In this document: piece after piece, positions 1 to 11,559 of the stretch
Position numbering within the stretch: the first letter of the stretch is position 1
Layout of the letters: each line of letters opens with the position of its first letter
Notes under the pieces: generated by a model
Told to the model about the DNA's origin: nothing
Databases searched by the model: none
The model's input: only the letters and a program-made list of their open reading frames with translations
Made by a program: the position numbers and the translations under genes
Source: Epiperipatus broadwayi
Lineage: Eukaryota > Onychophora > Udeonychophora > Euonychophora > Peripatidae
Assembly: GCA_028023455.1 (NCBI GenBank)
Contig: JAQFVV010000180.1
Coordinates: forward strand, 1,860,001 to 1,924,000
DNA length: 64,000 bases
Reading direction: 5' to 3'

Positions 1-462
1 TATATTGCCTTCGAAAAGTGGCAAAATTATAAACCAAATGTCTAAATGATAAAGATGTACCAGATGATTGGAAGAATGCAGTATTAATATTAATATTTAA
101 AAAAGGTGATAAAGAAGATATTAGAAATTACAGACCTATCAGTCTTTTATCAGTTTTATACAAAATTTTTACTAAGATAATTACAACTCGCCTACAGAAA
201 ACACTGGATTTCCACCAACCAAGAGAACAAGCTGGATTTAAAAGTGGTTTTAGTACAGTAGATCATAACCAGATATTGAGAGAAATTATAGAAAGGACAA
301 ATGAATATGAGTTGCCATTATGCTTAGGATTTGTAGACTATGAAAAGGCGTTTGATTCTATAAACATTTCTTCAGTGATTAAAGCATTGGATCATCAAGG
401 TGTAGATCCAGGATATTGTCATATTTTGAAGAATATTTATAAAAATGCAACAGCAACAAATA
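1..462 (+). pseudogene. RTE-like non-LTR retrotransposon, reverse transcriptase fragment
   Basis: Reading this strand gives the central part of a reverse transcriptase: a DWKNA segment, then KKGDKEDIRNYRPISLLS near 100-150, QAGFKSGFSTVDH near 230-265 and FVDYEKAFDSI near 328-358. These are the fingers/palm motifs of endonuclease/reverse-transcriptase LINEs. The fragment stops abruptly near 462, before the catalytic YxDD box, where it meets an inverted piece of the same element. The left end runs out of the window. The longest open part (276-491) carries ten extra foreign codons past the junction. It cannot make an active enzyme. Assignment to an RTE-like clade is by motif style and by similarity to the longer copies at 14.4-16.8 kb and 46.0-48.7 kb. 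Confidence 0.85.
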
Positions 463-1223
463 TCTTCTTTATCACCTTTTTTAAATATTAATATTAATAT
501 TGCATTCTTCCAATCATCTGGTACATCTTTATCATTTAGACATTTGGTATATAACTTTGCTAAAAAAAATTTCTATTTCTTCATCTGCTTCTTTTAATAT
601 ATCAATTACAATTTCATCATTACCTGGAGCCTTCCCTTTCTTCATAAATTTAATTGCATGTCTCACTTCCTCGTTTAAAATTCTGGGCAATTCGGAAGAT
701 ATAATATGTATAGGAGGCACTTGTTCTTTATTACTATATAATTCTTGATAGAAGTCTTTATACATTTTATGATGTCATCTCTGTTTTTAGTAATAATACC
801 ATCTTTTTTTCTTATTGCAGATATAAATTTCCTACCAATACCAAAATGTTTTACACTCTTTAGACTTTTATTCTCTTCTACGGCTTTCCTTGCTAGTTCA
901 CAATTATACTTTCTTATATCATTTTCAACTCTTTTCCACACCATTTTACAAAATTCGAGATATTCAATCTTTTTTAATGCATCATTGTTGTATATCCTCA
1001 TATTCCTTCTTTTCTTCATAAATTCTCTAGTCTCAGTAGAAATTTTACTGGTCAATTGCTGCTTTTTTCTACCAGCTATCTTTGTTGCAGTTTTTAAAAG
1101 TGTATCGCTTATTTTCCTGTTAATGTCATTCAAATCTGAATCATGTTCAAAATCTACTAATACCTGAAACCGATTTGTAAGTTCTACTTTAAATTCATTA
1201 GAATGTTTTTTATGTAAAGACAA
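463..1223 (-). pseudogene. RTE-like retrotransposon, inverted upstream segment (linker plus RT start)
   Basis: Read on the minus strand this encodes the region between the endonuclease and the reverse transcriptase. It starts at 1223 with a Lys/Arg-rich linker (EFMKKRRNMRIYNND) and continues through ARKAVEENKSLKSVKHF. After a frame change near 730-760 it reads ELPRILNEEVRHAIKFMKKG and KAPGNDEIVIDILKEADEE. It ends in the same KKGDKEDI stretch that opens the plus-strand piece. About 120 bp are therefore present in both segments, in opposite orientation. The frame change and the inversion make it dead. Both parts probably come from one element family. It could be one rearranged insertion or two nested insertions. 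Confidence 0.85.
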
Positions 1224-1230
1224 TTAAGTT

Positions 1231-2319
1231 TATTTCATTATACTAGGTAAAGATAAATAACTTGATTCATTTATTGTTCACATTGCATTTTTCTAATTGA
1301 TTTAATTACAAGGTATTGTTAGACAGTAACAATATTGTGACATGTCTCTGTTGCTTTGCTTGTAGCATAATATCTTAATTGTTAGAATATTGGATTATGG
1401 AGACATTTTGTTGCCTGATGAGCAGATTATATTGTTTAACTTTGTTTCTTAAGTAATTTTTATAATCAAATATTAGTATGCAGTTTACATTGTTTTTAAC
1501 AGTAAAATGAAAGCTATGCTTGTGAAATTTAAGTGGTTTATAATTTTAACTAAAAGTTATTTGAGATTAATTGTTGATCACTCAATTACATAGTTCAAAT
1601 AGGTGTAGTGCAATGTTGCATTGGTGGTATGTAGAATCTGTATTGAAATTGGAAGTCTTGTTAGAATAGTAAGGTGAAGCCGATTGACCAAGAATTTAAT
1701 GCATGGGGGGGGGAGACAAGTTTTTGGAATGAGTATACATCCTGTTATCAGTCAGATTTAACTTATATTTTACCTAGATATTGTGAATCACACGTTACTG
1801 GTATAATCACTTCAATCAATGGATCACAGTGAGCAGTTGTAACATCAAAAACTAAGGATAACTGGCAGAAGAAATTGAGAATCAATAAATTTAATATTTG
1901 GGAATATTAAGACTGAGATCCAGATCACCCACATTGAATTTGAATGTAGATTATATGCATTTTAAAAAGACCAAATGAAAATTTCTGTAACTGATAGTAA
2001 TCTCATGATATTTAATGGTGATAGATTTAAAAATGTTTATATGGGTTTTTATAACAGATATGTTCATGCAAAGATCACATAAATCCCATTGAGATCTTTA
2101 ATATTTATATAAAACTGAAAGAATATAATTTTAATTTTAAAATTTGTTAATAACTGACTTATTTACAAATATATTAAAATAATTTCCCTTTTTTTTTTAT
2201 TCAAACATAACATGCTAATATATGAAGTTCTATAAGAATGATAATGAGCAGTGACTGGTTCTCTTGAAAAACTAACGTGAGAGTAGGCTCCAATCATCTG
2301 ACATTCTAGAATGCACTCG
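1231..2319. other. AT-rich spacer, no gene seen
   Basis: There is no open frame of useful length and no recognisable protein motif on either strand. The stretch holds only simple runs (a G run near 1706, T runs near 2190). It separates the RTE fragment from a short tandem repeat. Confidence 0.6.
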
Positions 2320-2470
2320 CACATTATGATGTCATAGAATAATGACTAATCACTTACTTGAAACCCAATAGTAATTAAAAACTGCTTTTTAATCAATAAA
2401 TTTCTCAGGAACATTTCCCCAAGTTATGATGTCATAGAGTAATGGTCACTTACTTGAAATTCAGTAGTAA
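2320..2470. repeat. Two-copy tandem repeat, about 100 bp period
   Basis: The segment beginning ttatgatgtcatagaataat near 2324 recurs as ttatgatgtcatagagtaat near 2424. Both are followed by a matching cacttacttgaaa. This is a simple local duplication with no coding content. Confidence 0.6.
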
Positions 2471-2849
2471 AAGAGAACAAATATTTCTCCAGTCACTTGA
2501 CCTAGACCACATTGATCCAATACAATATGTTATGATTAATCATAAGCATCTTAACAATATAAGAAACAGATATGCCTTCTGAAAAGCGGAAATAGATAGA
2601 AATAGCTGAAATCTTAAAATTCTATTAGCCATTTCTTTGATATAATCTAAGCCTATATAAGTGATATAGTGATCTAAGCAGTAAGATTGGGGAGGGGGGA
2701 TAAGTTCACCAACAGTCATATTTTGTCTTAGGATTTATGCACACAGGATTGTCTATAACCAAAAATCAACTTTTATTTTTTTTCCTGATTTCTGTCTATA
2801 ACATCTGACAAATCATGCTTTCAAGTCTTTCCATTTTTTTTATTGGTGC

Positions 2850-3870
2850 CCCCCCCCCACTTCTCAATCAATTATTAGCCCTGGTATTCTATTCTTATTC
2901 TTTCTAATATAATACCATTTTAATCTTTCTTCAATGATTATTATGCCCTGTGTAGTTTGGATTAATGGTAGACTGGCAGCAGTTTGTTCAAGATCCACGA
3001 GCCACATTGTAGCTCTATGACCTGGTGCTTATTTCATTTTTTTTAAAACTTCAATAACTTTGATTTCTTGATTTGTTGTTTATTCCAATTATGACCTTGC
3101 TGATCTATAATAGTTGTTTGCCAATAACCTTTTCATGTTTCCGTTGTCATTGTCCATATTTTTGCCCCATGTAATAATATATTTTGTAACAAGGGATCAT
3201 GTTTTTTTTTTTTTTTTATCACTATTGTTTTATAAAACTGATTTGAGCAATCTTTCTGCCTATCTCATTTTACCATATCTATAGATGTCTCTTTTTGATG
3301 GGGTTCTTTTCTGGATGATTGATCCCAAATGTTTAAAAGTTCACTTCAATAATTACCCCCATCCCCAATAAGTGATTAGTACATTATATCAGCCTACCAA
3401 CAAATACTTATTTCAAAATTGATATTCAATTCCACTTGGTGTATAGTTCTAAGTTTTATATATGTATGTATGTATAATGTATTCAATATCCATATCATGT
3501 CTAATCATCTGGCCATCCTGAAATAAATTGAACAAATAAATATCTATTATATAATTTTATGTGCATTTTTTTTTTTTTAATGATTTCTTGAAATAAAATT
3601 AATAAAGATTTTGAATAAAATTGGAGTTGTTTTCCTGTCAAATTCTCTTTAACCTATTTTCATATGTTTTGTGATATATTTTACTGCAATTACATTACTC
3701 AACAAATCAGTTCCAGACATTTTCAGTACTTTCTTCAGCAATGTCTTGAGTACACTAAAGGCTTTCTTCAAATTGAGAAAATATGTTCATGTTGAAGATT
3801 TTCTTCTGGTAACAAAACTGTGTATGTAGCTAGCTATTGGCTTTTACCAAAATGATTTTGGAGAGAATAT
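2850..3870 (-). pseudogene. Old LINE-type reverse transcriptase relic
   Basis: Minus-strand reading, in broken frames, gives pieces of a LINE reverse transcriptase in the correct order. Near 3,790-3,750 there is LKKAFSVLKTL, resembling the palm motif F-x-K-A-F. Near 3,520-3,480 a FQDGQMI stretch sits where the catalytic FADD(Q)MI box belongs. Near 3,170-3,090 a C-terminal piece reads NMKRLLAN...RSARS. Near 2,930 there is EERLKWY, like the usual KLRWYGH motif. Stops and frameshifts are everywhere. It is clearly older than the RTE copies and from a different lineage. No intact protein can be made. Confidence 0.5.
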
Positions 3871-5915
3871 ATAGAATTACTATCAGAATGGATAAATGCT
3901 TATTTATGATAAAAATTTGGAATTTTGGGAATTATCCACCAAATAAAACCTTAGATAAATGCAAATCCCAATGAACAAGAGGAAATTCCAATCAATTTTA
4001 GGCTTGATTACTGTGAAATGTTTTTACATCATAAGTCAAGTTACTGAATCCTTATATATATTGCTTAATAAAAGTTTAGAATAGGTCTGAAGAGTTTGTT
4101 AAGAACAAACATTTCTTTAGTTTAAAGAACTCGGCCATATCTAAGTGATTCATTCATTTTAATTCATGTGAGGAATTGGTTATCACATATGATGTTTTTA
4201 CAGTAGGATTCTGTCAGTCTTTACAAGAAGAGTGACAGATCTGAAGGCCCAATACATTCACATAAATGCTCATGAAGGCAGAGAAAGATTGATAAAGCAA
4301 CTAGCCTTCAATAATGGTTTGGAAAAATCTTACATGCATCTTTAAGAAAATGTTCACTTTGGAAACTGATTATAAGTTATTGTTAAGCATCTTGGCAGTA
4401 AAGGGCCTTCTCCAGTGTGTATCATTTATATTAGTTTAACTTTTTGTTTATATATATATAAAATGCAGCATAGTCAAGGGGAAAAAACATCTTTTTTGCA
4501 GCTGCCTTGAACAGATTGTTTCCTAGAATCAAATAGTACTAAAGATAATCAGTGAGATTGATTTAGAGAATTTTGGTGAAAAATTTAACAGCAAAACCGG
4601 TTTGTTGGACTGGGAACATTCGTAGCCATCTGCAACTCTGGGAAACATCGTAGCTATCTCTGAAAATGGATTTGTTCTGGATGGCCAAATAACAAGACCA
4701 AACAGCTTTACAAATTGTCATGGCCATGATATCAAGAGTTGTCAATGAAAAGTAGTTACCTCATTTGTTGAAGCTCCTGAATCATCACATCACTTAGTGG
4801 TCAAAAACAAGTACAAATCTTTGCATTTTGGCCACCCAGAGATGAGGATCAGCATGTAGACTCAGACATATTTATTGGCCAGATTGATTCAGATATCTAA
4901 TTCAGGGTCCAAATCAATGCTGGCATTGTCAATTTACCAAAGTATAATTATTTTATGGCCAACTGTAACTGGTCCTTAGTTTAAACTCATATACAATGAT
5001 GAATCATGGAGAAGCAAGCACTTTTAATAATTGTACATGACTTTTCTGAGCAGTTAGGGGTGGATTGTATTTTTTTATTTATAACTATCTATTGTGTTAT
5101 GGAAGGTATGTCACTCATTTTCTTCTTAAACTTATTGTATCAAATAATAGTACATTCAATTCAAAGATTTTTGCACCAATAATGATACCCAGTATCTTTT
5201 ATATCACTTCCATCCTGAGAGCAAGTCTAGCAGAATAGATAACTCAATAAATAACAAAAAAGGAACATATACAGCTAGAATAGTAATAAATACAGCATAC
5301 AAGTTCAACAGCTACCCATAGTAAAACTATCAGAATTGATGAGTCACCAGCTAAGATCCAAGTTGATGAACTTCAGGAAGCATTGGTAATGCAAAATAAA
5401 TCCAGTTGTTTTCATCCTGATACTGAATTCATTTCAGAACTTGCCAACAAATGGTCAGCATAAAAGGCAGTCATTTATATATAGTTCAGATATTAGAATG
5501 CTCATACAACTTAATTATTTAGAGCTCTATCGAGAGTGTTAGCGAAAGCAATTATTTCAGAATTGTAACAAATTTATCTATTGAAATGACAGCAGCTGAC
5601 CAGAAGGGACATCTTGAATCTAAAGAATTTCATGTAAGCCCAAGAACTTTCATGTTGTAAAAATGAATGTCATGCATTGGTAGAAGGGTAGATGTATTGT
5701 TCAGAGAATATTTTCATAATAAACATTTAACACTTCCAGGTAATGAATTCATCCTCTAGGTCAAATTCGGAAAACCCCTCTGATCAACTTTCCCGATGTG
5801 GATCCAATATACTCATTGCCTAAGAAAAATGATTAACCTGCAAGCTACTCGTATCGCATAATTAAGCCAATAAACATCACATGTTAATCATTTCTTATGC
5901 TTGCTTATAACTTAT
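3871..5915. other. Unassigned region, possible eroded coding relic around 4.2-5.0 kb
   Basis: No intact gene. Around 4,200-4,330 the plus strand reads TDLKAQYIHINAHEGRERL without a stop, and around 4,560-4,730 a short plus-strand frame reads ENFGEKFNSKTGLLDWEHS. A minus-strand ORF of 60 codons (4563-4745) overlaps the latter. Base composition here is less extreme than in the flanks, which is what an old pseudogene might look like. I do not recognise the family and do not assign a function. Confidence 0.3.
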
Positions 5916-5918
5916 TAA

Positions 5919-6093
5919 AACAGGCAAAACTCTCTATACGTATTGCCACTCAATGCAAGCCAGAGTAATCAATGAATGGGGATATTGGATGAGTAGGCTC
6001 TAGATGGGGATTTTAAGTACAAGCCTTCTGGCATTTCATTGATTACTCTGGCTTGCACTGAGTGGCAATACGTATAGAGAGTTTTGTTTGTTT
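5919..6093. repeat. Foldback repeat with 58-bp arms; end of a dispersed repeat
   Basis: The left arm (about 5919-5977) and right arm (about 6033-6093) are near-perfect inverted copies that both contain gccactcaatgcaagccaga or its complement. The spacer plus right arm (about 5985-6093) also matches the right half of the 207-bp insertion at 39,520-39,726: the phrases attggatgagtag, acaagcctt and ttgattactctggcttgca recur in order. So this locus holds one end of that dispersed repeat plus an inverted second copy of its terminus. Confidence 0.75.
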
Positions 6094-6549
6094 CATTTGC
6101 TTAATTAAGATGTGGCCAAGATAATTGTGCTCCGAGTCCTGATATCTATTTCTGGATTAGAACACATCAATCCTCCAAAACGCGAGTCTGAGATGTTCTG
6201 TCATAGCAATAACTTTTGAAATTTAATATAAATATTTCTATGCTATGAATCTATTCTTAATAACTAGCATAAGCAGTTGACTGCTCCTTTATCATGTAGC
6301 TGAATCTAATTGATTTGTCAATAATAGGGAATCCATTATTAATGCGAGTTCATTATGCAATTATTAACTTATGTATTGTGTACAATAAATTAACATATTT
6401 GAACAATTCTTTTATTGCGTTTTATTGATTTGTATATAGAGTGTGTAATAATTTTTAAATTACTCATTGCGTTTAATACACAAAAATAATTTGGTACTAT
6501 ATCCATTATACTAATTATTTGTATTGTATCCCTGAATATTCTACAAGCA

Positions 6550-6717
6550 TTCAAATTTGTATTTAACGAGAGGAAGAAATAAAGCTATAACTAACCAATA
6601 CAAAAATTTCAGATAAAATTTAAACGGTGATCCCACAATCCTTTGTATGAAGGCATGTAGTTTATACTCCTAACAGTTTATTTTCTTTCACTTTCCGATA
6701 AGTGATTAGGAATTCAG
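6550..6717 (+). promoter_or_regulatory. Candidate 5-prime exon/promoter-like unit, paralogue of 52,290-52,439
   Basis: This block matches 52,290-52,439 over its length. The pair share gaaataaa..cta, a tcccacaatcctttgtat / tcccataataccttgtat element, and a final CAG|GTGACA (here) or AAG|GTGAGT (there) that looks like a splice donor. After the donor, both continue with ttttgctattt. A first exon with its promoter, duplicated with the zinc-finger modules, would fit. No transcript evidence is available, so this is inference. Confidence 0.3.
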
Positions 6718-6755
6718 GTGACATTTTGCTATTTATATTGCTTCCTCGAGATTTA

Positions 6756-7101
6756 TTTTCATATATAACGTTCAATAGATGGAGTTTTACCAAGACCTCC
6801 AAAACAAGCGTATTCTGTTTACATAAACGTCAGAGTCAATATTCACTGTCTCTTTCATTTTGCTCCACCCTCAGATCAGCTGATTTGCTCTCATCAGTGA
6901 AGGGATAGGAGTTGAAATCAGCTGATCTGAGGGTGGAGCAAAATGAAAGAGACAGTGAATATTGACTCTGACGTTTATGTAAACAGAATACGCTTGTTTT
7001 GGAAGTCTTGGTAAACATCCATCTATTGATCATTATTACAAGCGATAGCAGGTTTTACGTAAACAGTATAAAACTTGTTTTTCTTTTTCATATATAACGT
7101 T
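6756..7101. mobile_element. Foldback element with 114-bp arms and 17-bp target duplication
   Basis: Arms at 6772-6885 and 6916-7029 are almost identical inverted copies around a 30-bp loop. The two strands translate to the same peptide (TSKTSVFCLHKRQSQYSLSL), which is a simple consequence of the palindrome and not evidence of a gene. The direct repeat ttttcatatataacgtt occurs at 6756-6772 and again at 7085-7101. That length suits a target-site duplication made by LINE-type integration. Between the right arm and the right duplication lie about 55 bp of extra sequence. High arm identity implies recent formation or ongoing gene conversion. Confidence 0.8.
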
Positions 7102-10100
7102 GTATATTTGTGTTACATGGCGAAAACAAATCTCGTAATTATGTGAAAATCAACTTTATTATTCATTTAAATAGAGAAATCAGTTAAGAATTCTGCCCGT
7201 TTATATTTAGAATTACGTAATTGTTATTAAGTTGTAAAAAAAAAAAAAAAGTAATGTATTTAGTACAAACTAGACCGCTCTTTTGCTTACGTGTAACGAT
7301 TGAGACAACTGCAATAATTATTGCATAATCTAATATTTCAGAATAATAAACGTTATCAGAGACTCTTAATTTCCATATTTGATTCCGAGTATAGATTGAA
7401 ACCATCTTTATAAAAAGATACTTGAAAGTGAGGCGTTTCAAAGAATATTAACAAGTAACATCAAATTGTATCAACAAATATTTAATTTTCTAGTCATATA
7501 GTTATTAAAATTGAAAAACCCTTCATTTTAAGAATAAGCAATAAAAGTAATTTTGCCAAATAAATATTTAATCATATTTGAAAATTTATATAAAAATGTG
7601 TTATGTGATTAGAAAGGTCGATTGAGCCAAACTTGCAGGCATTAAAATAGTCTTGCATTTTGCTAGAGATCACTTAAATCCTCAGTTGCCTCCATATCAA
7701 GATACTGGCATAAAATTGTTGTTTTTTGATACATAATATTATGTAAAGTATGATGAATAACAAGTTCCGATTTGCACTTGATGTTATAATTTACAAGATA
7801 AATTAATTACTAGTATTTTTATAATTATAAGGAGGCACTGAGAAAAATAATTAGAATCGGAAAATAGGGTTTTCAAATTTTAGAAAAGATCTTTTTTTAA
7901 GAGTGACGAAGAAAATATTAAAAGTAAGCAAGTCTTGATTTAATTAAAAATAATACGTTTTTATATTGTTTATTCCAGACGATAAAAAAATATTTATTCA
8001 AAAAGATTTACACTTTGTAATTATTACAACTTGTTCCGGTTTCTGCCAAGAACGACTTCTGCAGAGATGGCAATGGACAAAATGGTAACAAGAAATGATA
8101 TTTAAATGTCTGTGAAAATGAAAAAGTAGGTTCAAAGAAATCTTAAAGCATCAACTTTGGGAGCCTCCAGATGATCTATATATATCATAAATAGTAAAAT
8201 TTAATTTTTGTATATAAAATATATATTTAATTATCTTTGTTATGTAATCATTAATAATTTGATTTCATATATATAGATTTATATTTATTTTAATCTGCAT
8301 AAAGTAAATTATATATTGCATATTAAACATTTTGAAATTAATGTGAATTTATGGAATTATGTAAATTTTGCTGCTCAGTCCACAATATTTGGCAGCAACT
8401 ATATTCAATTTTATTTTTTCACATTACAGATTGAACTAAGCATCTGGCAGTCACCATCAGAGTTCTACTCTAACCATCCAGCATATTTGCATAATGAAAC
8501 ACTGAACCAGCAATAAACAATAGAGATGATTTTAGTTAAATATGACTTAATAAAAATAGTTCAAACAGATAGAAAGTTTGATATGAAGAATCCAACTAGA
8601 TGGGTCCTAACACATAAAAAAATATTTTTTTAGTAACAAAATAGGAAAAAATTGCTGATCTGAAAGTGACTGAAATTGGTAACCATTTATGTGAAACTAA
8701 AATGAAATTTTCTCTTTTAGTGAGATAATGAATTAAATTAACATTTTAATTCTTGACTTTCAAGCCTAATAACTAAGTTACATTTTAGAAGCCTAAGTCA
8801 AGGGAAACTCCATAAATACAATATAACATGTAAAGAGTTGTCTAAAAATTGTACTTATAACCTTCTTAGCAATTTATCTGAGTTGTGTTGTATGAAAGAT
8901 TGAGACAGATTATCCTAGCTAATAAATAGGTGTAGCATAAATGAGTGTTCGAAGACAATATTCACAAAATTGGCCTAATACAGTGGAGAGAATTTCAAAA
9001 CCATTGCTTGATCAGAGATCATCCACTAGCTGTTTAGAATAAAATGATGGTAACGATATGAATAATAAAGAGAAGATTAAATATTAAAGTTGGTAAAATC
9101 CAAAGGATCATATTGACTGGTAAATAGATTACCAAGTCTTATTGAATCAAAGCAGGGTAGGGGTGAAAGTGAACTCTGAGAAGTTTGTCTGATAAAAAAA
9201 CATAAAATTCAATTATTTGTAAAATCATTCACCCCCCCCCCCCCCCAAAAAAAAAAAATTTGATGTCCTGAACAAATTTATACAAAAGACAAATATCAAA
9301 GTTTATATTTGCAGTGTAAACACAATTACCACATAAAGGAAATATTAGCATTCTTACAAAATTCATCATGTTTTCAAAATTGAATTTAAATATGACATTC
9401 TGTTAAATTTTTATAGGCAATGATCATTGAAACTTGAAGCGTTAATGGCACACCTACATGTTCCATTAAGTCTATCTTTTTGTATGACAACAATACACAA
9501 TTGATTTTGTTCCAAAATTGTTACTCTATTCCAAAGTATTGAAGAGATTATTTCTTATTTTAATAATACCATCACAAAATCATATGTAAACTCACAATAG
9601 ATGGGTCTGGAATAGAATGAATTTCTGCTTTTATAAGTGAAAATAGCTCATTTAAAAAAAGAACCTGAAAAAAAAAAAATTTTGCCTTGATGGGCTTTTG
9701 GAGAAGTGTTTCAAATTCTGCATTTGTGTAAACATTAAATAAAAGCATATGTTGGAAGGAGTTGTGCAAATGTGATGCAAATCTTAACATGAATTTAGTT
9801 CACAATCTTTGGTAATATCAGAATTGCATGAGAAATTAAATTAATTAAACCTTTAAAATCTTTTAACTTTACTAGGTCTTTTCATTTTTCAAATCTTAAG
9901 CGACATTAGAAATTTGCTTATATCCAAATAGTATTTTCTTCTGTACCTCTGATCACTTTAATCAGAATTCTACCGACTTATAATTTTTATAAGTTCTTAC
10001 TGAATAGTTATTTGTGTGCTCTCATGCTTGATACTTAAACTAGTTTTTTATATCAAGGATTTTGGGATTTACTCCACAAAAACTCAATAATTAATATAAA

Positions 10101-10719
10101 TTATGAAAATTCTGAGAATCATTTATCAAGATATAAACTGTTTGCTAAGTAGGTCCTGACTACTTTCTTCACCCTCATACTTTAATGGTCACTTGACAGA
10201 TGAAGACTTGTTGCACATATATATTTTTTCCATTTTTCAATATATCACTACAGGCTTTGTTTCAATAATTATTACTTATTGTTGCTGATTTTAAGTTGTT
10301 TATTATATTAATAATCTTCATTCTTTATCAGCCAAACTGTCTCATCTTTCATTATTGTTCTTTTAGCTTATTGATAATTTTTCTATATACACCCACATTG
10401 TCTTTACTTTTGTAGTTCTCTATTGTAATTTTCACCATTTTATTAATCATATTAGCTGTAATACAATTTTTTTTTTAATCTTCTGTCTTTTGAAAGGTGT
10501 TTATATTTTCTTACTTTTATTTGAATTTATTTTCTGATTTATAATAACTGATTTTTTACAGCCATAATATAACTAAATTTTTACCATAACTTTGATCAGC
10601 CTTAAGCTTGTCTTATTAGTACTATTTTCTAGTTCTTTTGAATTAGGGTATATAATCATTCCCCATATTTCAGTTCATATATATTAAAAATAGTAAGATT
10701 TTTGAAAATTTGTGCATGC
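7102..10719. other. AT-rich intergenic region, no gene seen
   Basis: Scattered short frames such as 7184-7441 (minus), 8316-8516 (plus) and 9572-9790 (minus) have low-complexity compositions rich in Phe, Ile, Asn and Lys and no motif I recognise. A C run followed by an A run sits at about 9231-9258. I see no convincing gene or transposon. Confidence 0.5.
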
Positions 10720-11290
10720 ATGCTACATTCTCTGATGATAGCAATTTCAGGTTATTAGGCAACAGAAAACAATAACAAACATTAATATGTAATTATAGTT
10801 GTCATTTACCACAGTTTGTCTATCAGGCAGCAGCTTGAGGTTACTTAGCAACAGTATTAAATCATTGTGGTAGTTTACTTTTGCTTGCCCCTGTTTGACA
10901 GTGAATGTGTGTATGCTTTGTGGCTGTGAGCAGATTGAGATTAATAGATTACAGATTAATTAAACTGTAACAATTATCATTGTAGTTTGCCATCTATTGT
11001 GATCACATGATATATGTATTTTAAATTTTCTGCATGATAACAGATTGAAGTTACTATGTACAGAGTATTATAACCAAATACATTTAATCATCATTGTTGT
11101 AGTTCATTCTTATTTGCTATCCTCCTAACATAATGTATATGTGTATAATGTTTTCTTCATGATAGCAGATAGGTTGCTAAGCAACGATATTATAATTAAT
11201 GCTAATATTAAGTCCTCATTGTTATAGTTTATCACTGTTGTTATTCTCTTAATATAATTTATTCTAGCATCTAAATAAAAGAACTAAAAT
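10720..11290. repeat. Degenerate tandem repeat with RFX/X-box-like palindromes
   Basis: About five diverged units of roughly 100-150 bp follow one another, each built on the theme gata(a/g)cag..ttgaggtt..gcaac..attataa, then a tagtt(t) phrase. Palindromes GTTATTAGGCAAC (10751-10763), GTTACTTAGCAAC (10840-10852) and GTTGCTAAGCAAC (11173-11185) fit the inverted RGYAAC half-site pattern bound by RFX factors. The same repeat type reappears at 61.0-61.9 kb. Both arrays lie just upstream of a zinc-finger relic and share the flanking phrase ctagcatctaaata. Confidence 0.6.
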
Positions 11291-11559
11291 GTAATCTTTA
11301 TAGTATCCATTATTTACATGAAAAGACAAAACCCCACAAAATTATTTATTGAATCTTTTTTCTTTTGTATGAAAAATAACGACTTAATTTTTTTAAAAAA
11401 AGCTTTATTTAATTATACTAATATCAAAATTATTTGGAATATAAAAAGTGCTTTTAACATGAATGGGAATAGATCATTTTCTCTTAATACAATGACTTTT
11501 GTTAAAAATCAATTAAAATAAATGTGTATGAATTCCAACAAAAGAAAAGTCTTTTTCTT

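Noticed and set aside
6702-7033. Two ORFs (6702-6908 plus and 6836-7033 minus) with the same peptide
   Set aside because: They are the two strands of the foldback palindrome, so the identical peptide is a geometric effect and not a gene.
10720-11290. CRISPR-like spacing of repeats
   Set aside because: Units are diverged along their whole length with no constant repeat and unique spacers, and the DNA is eukaryotic.
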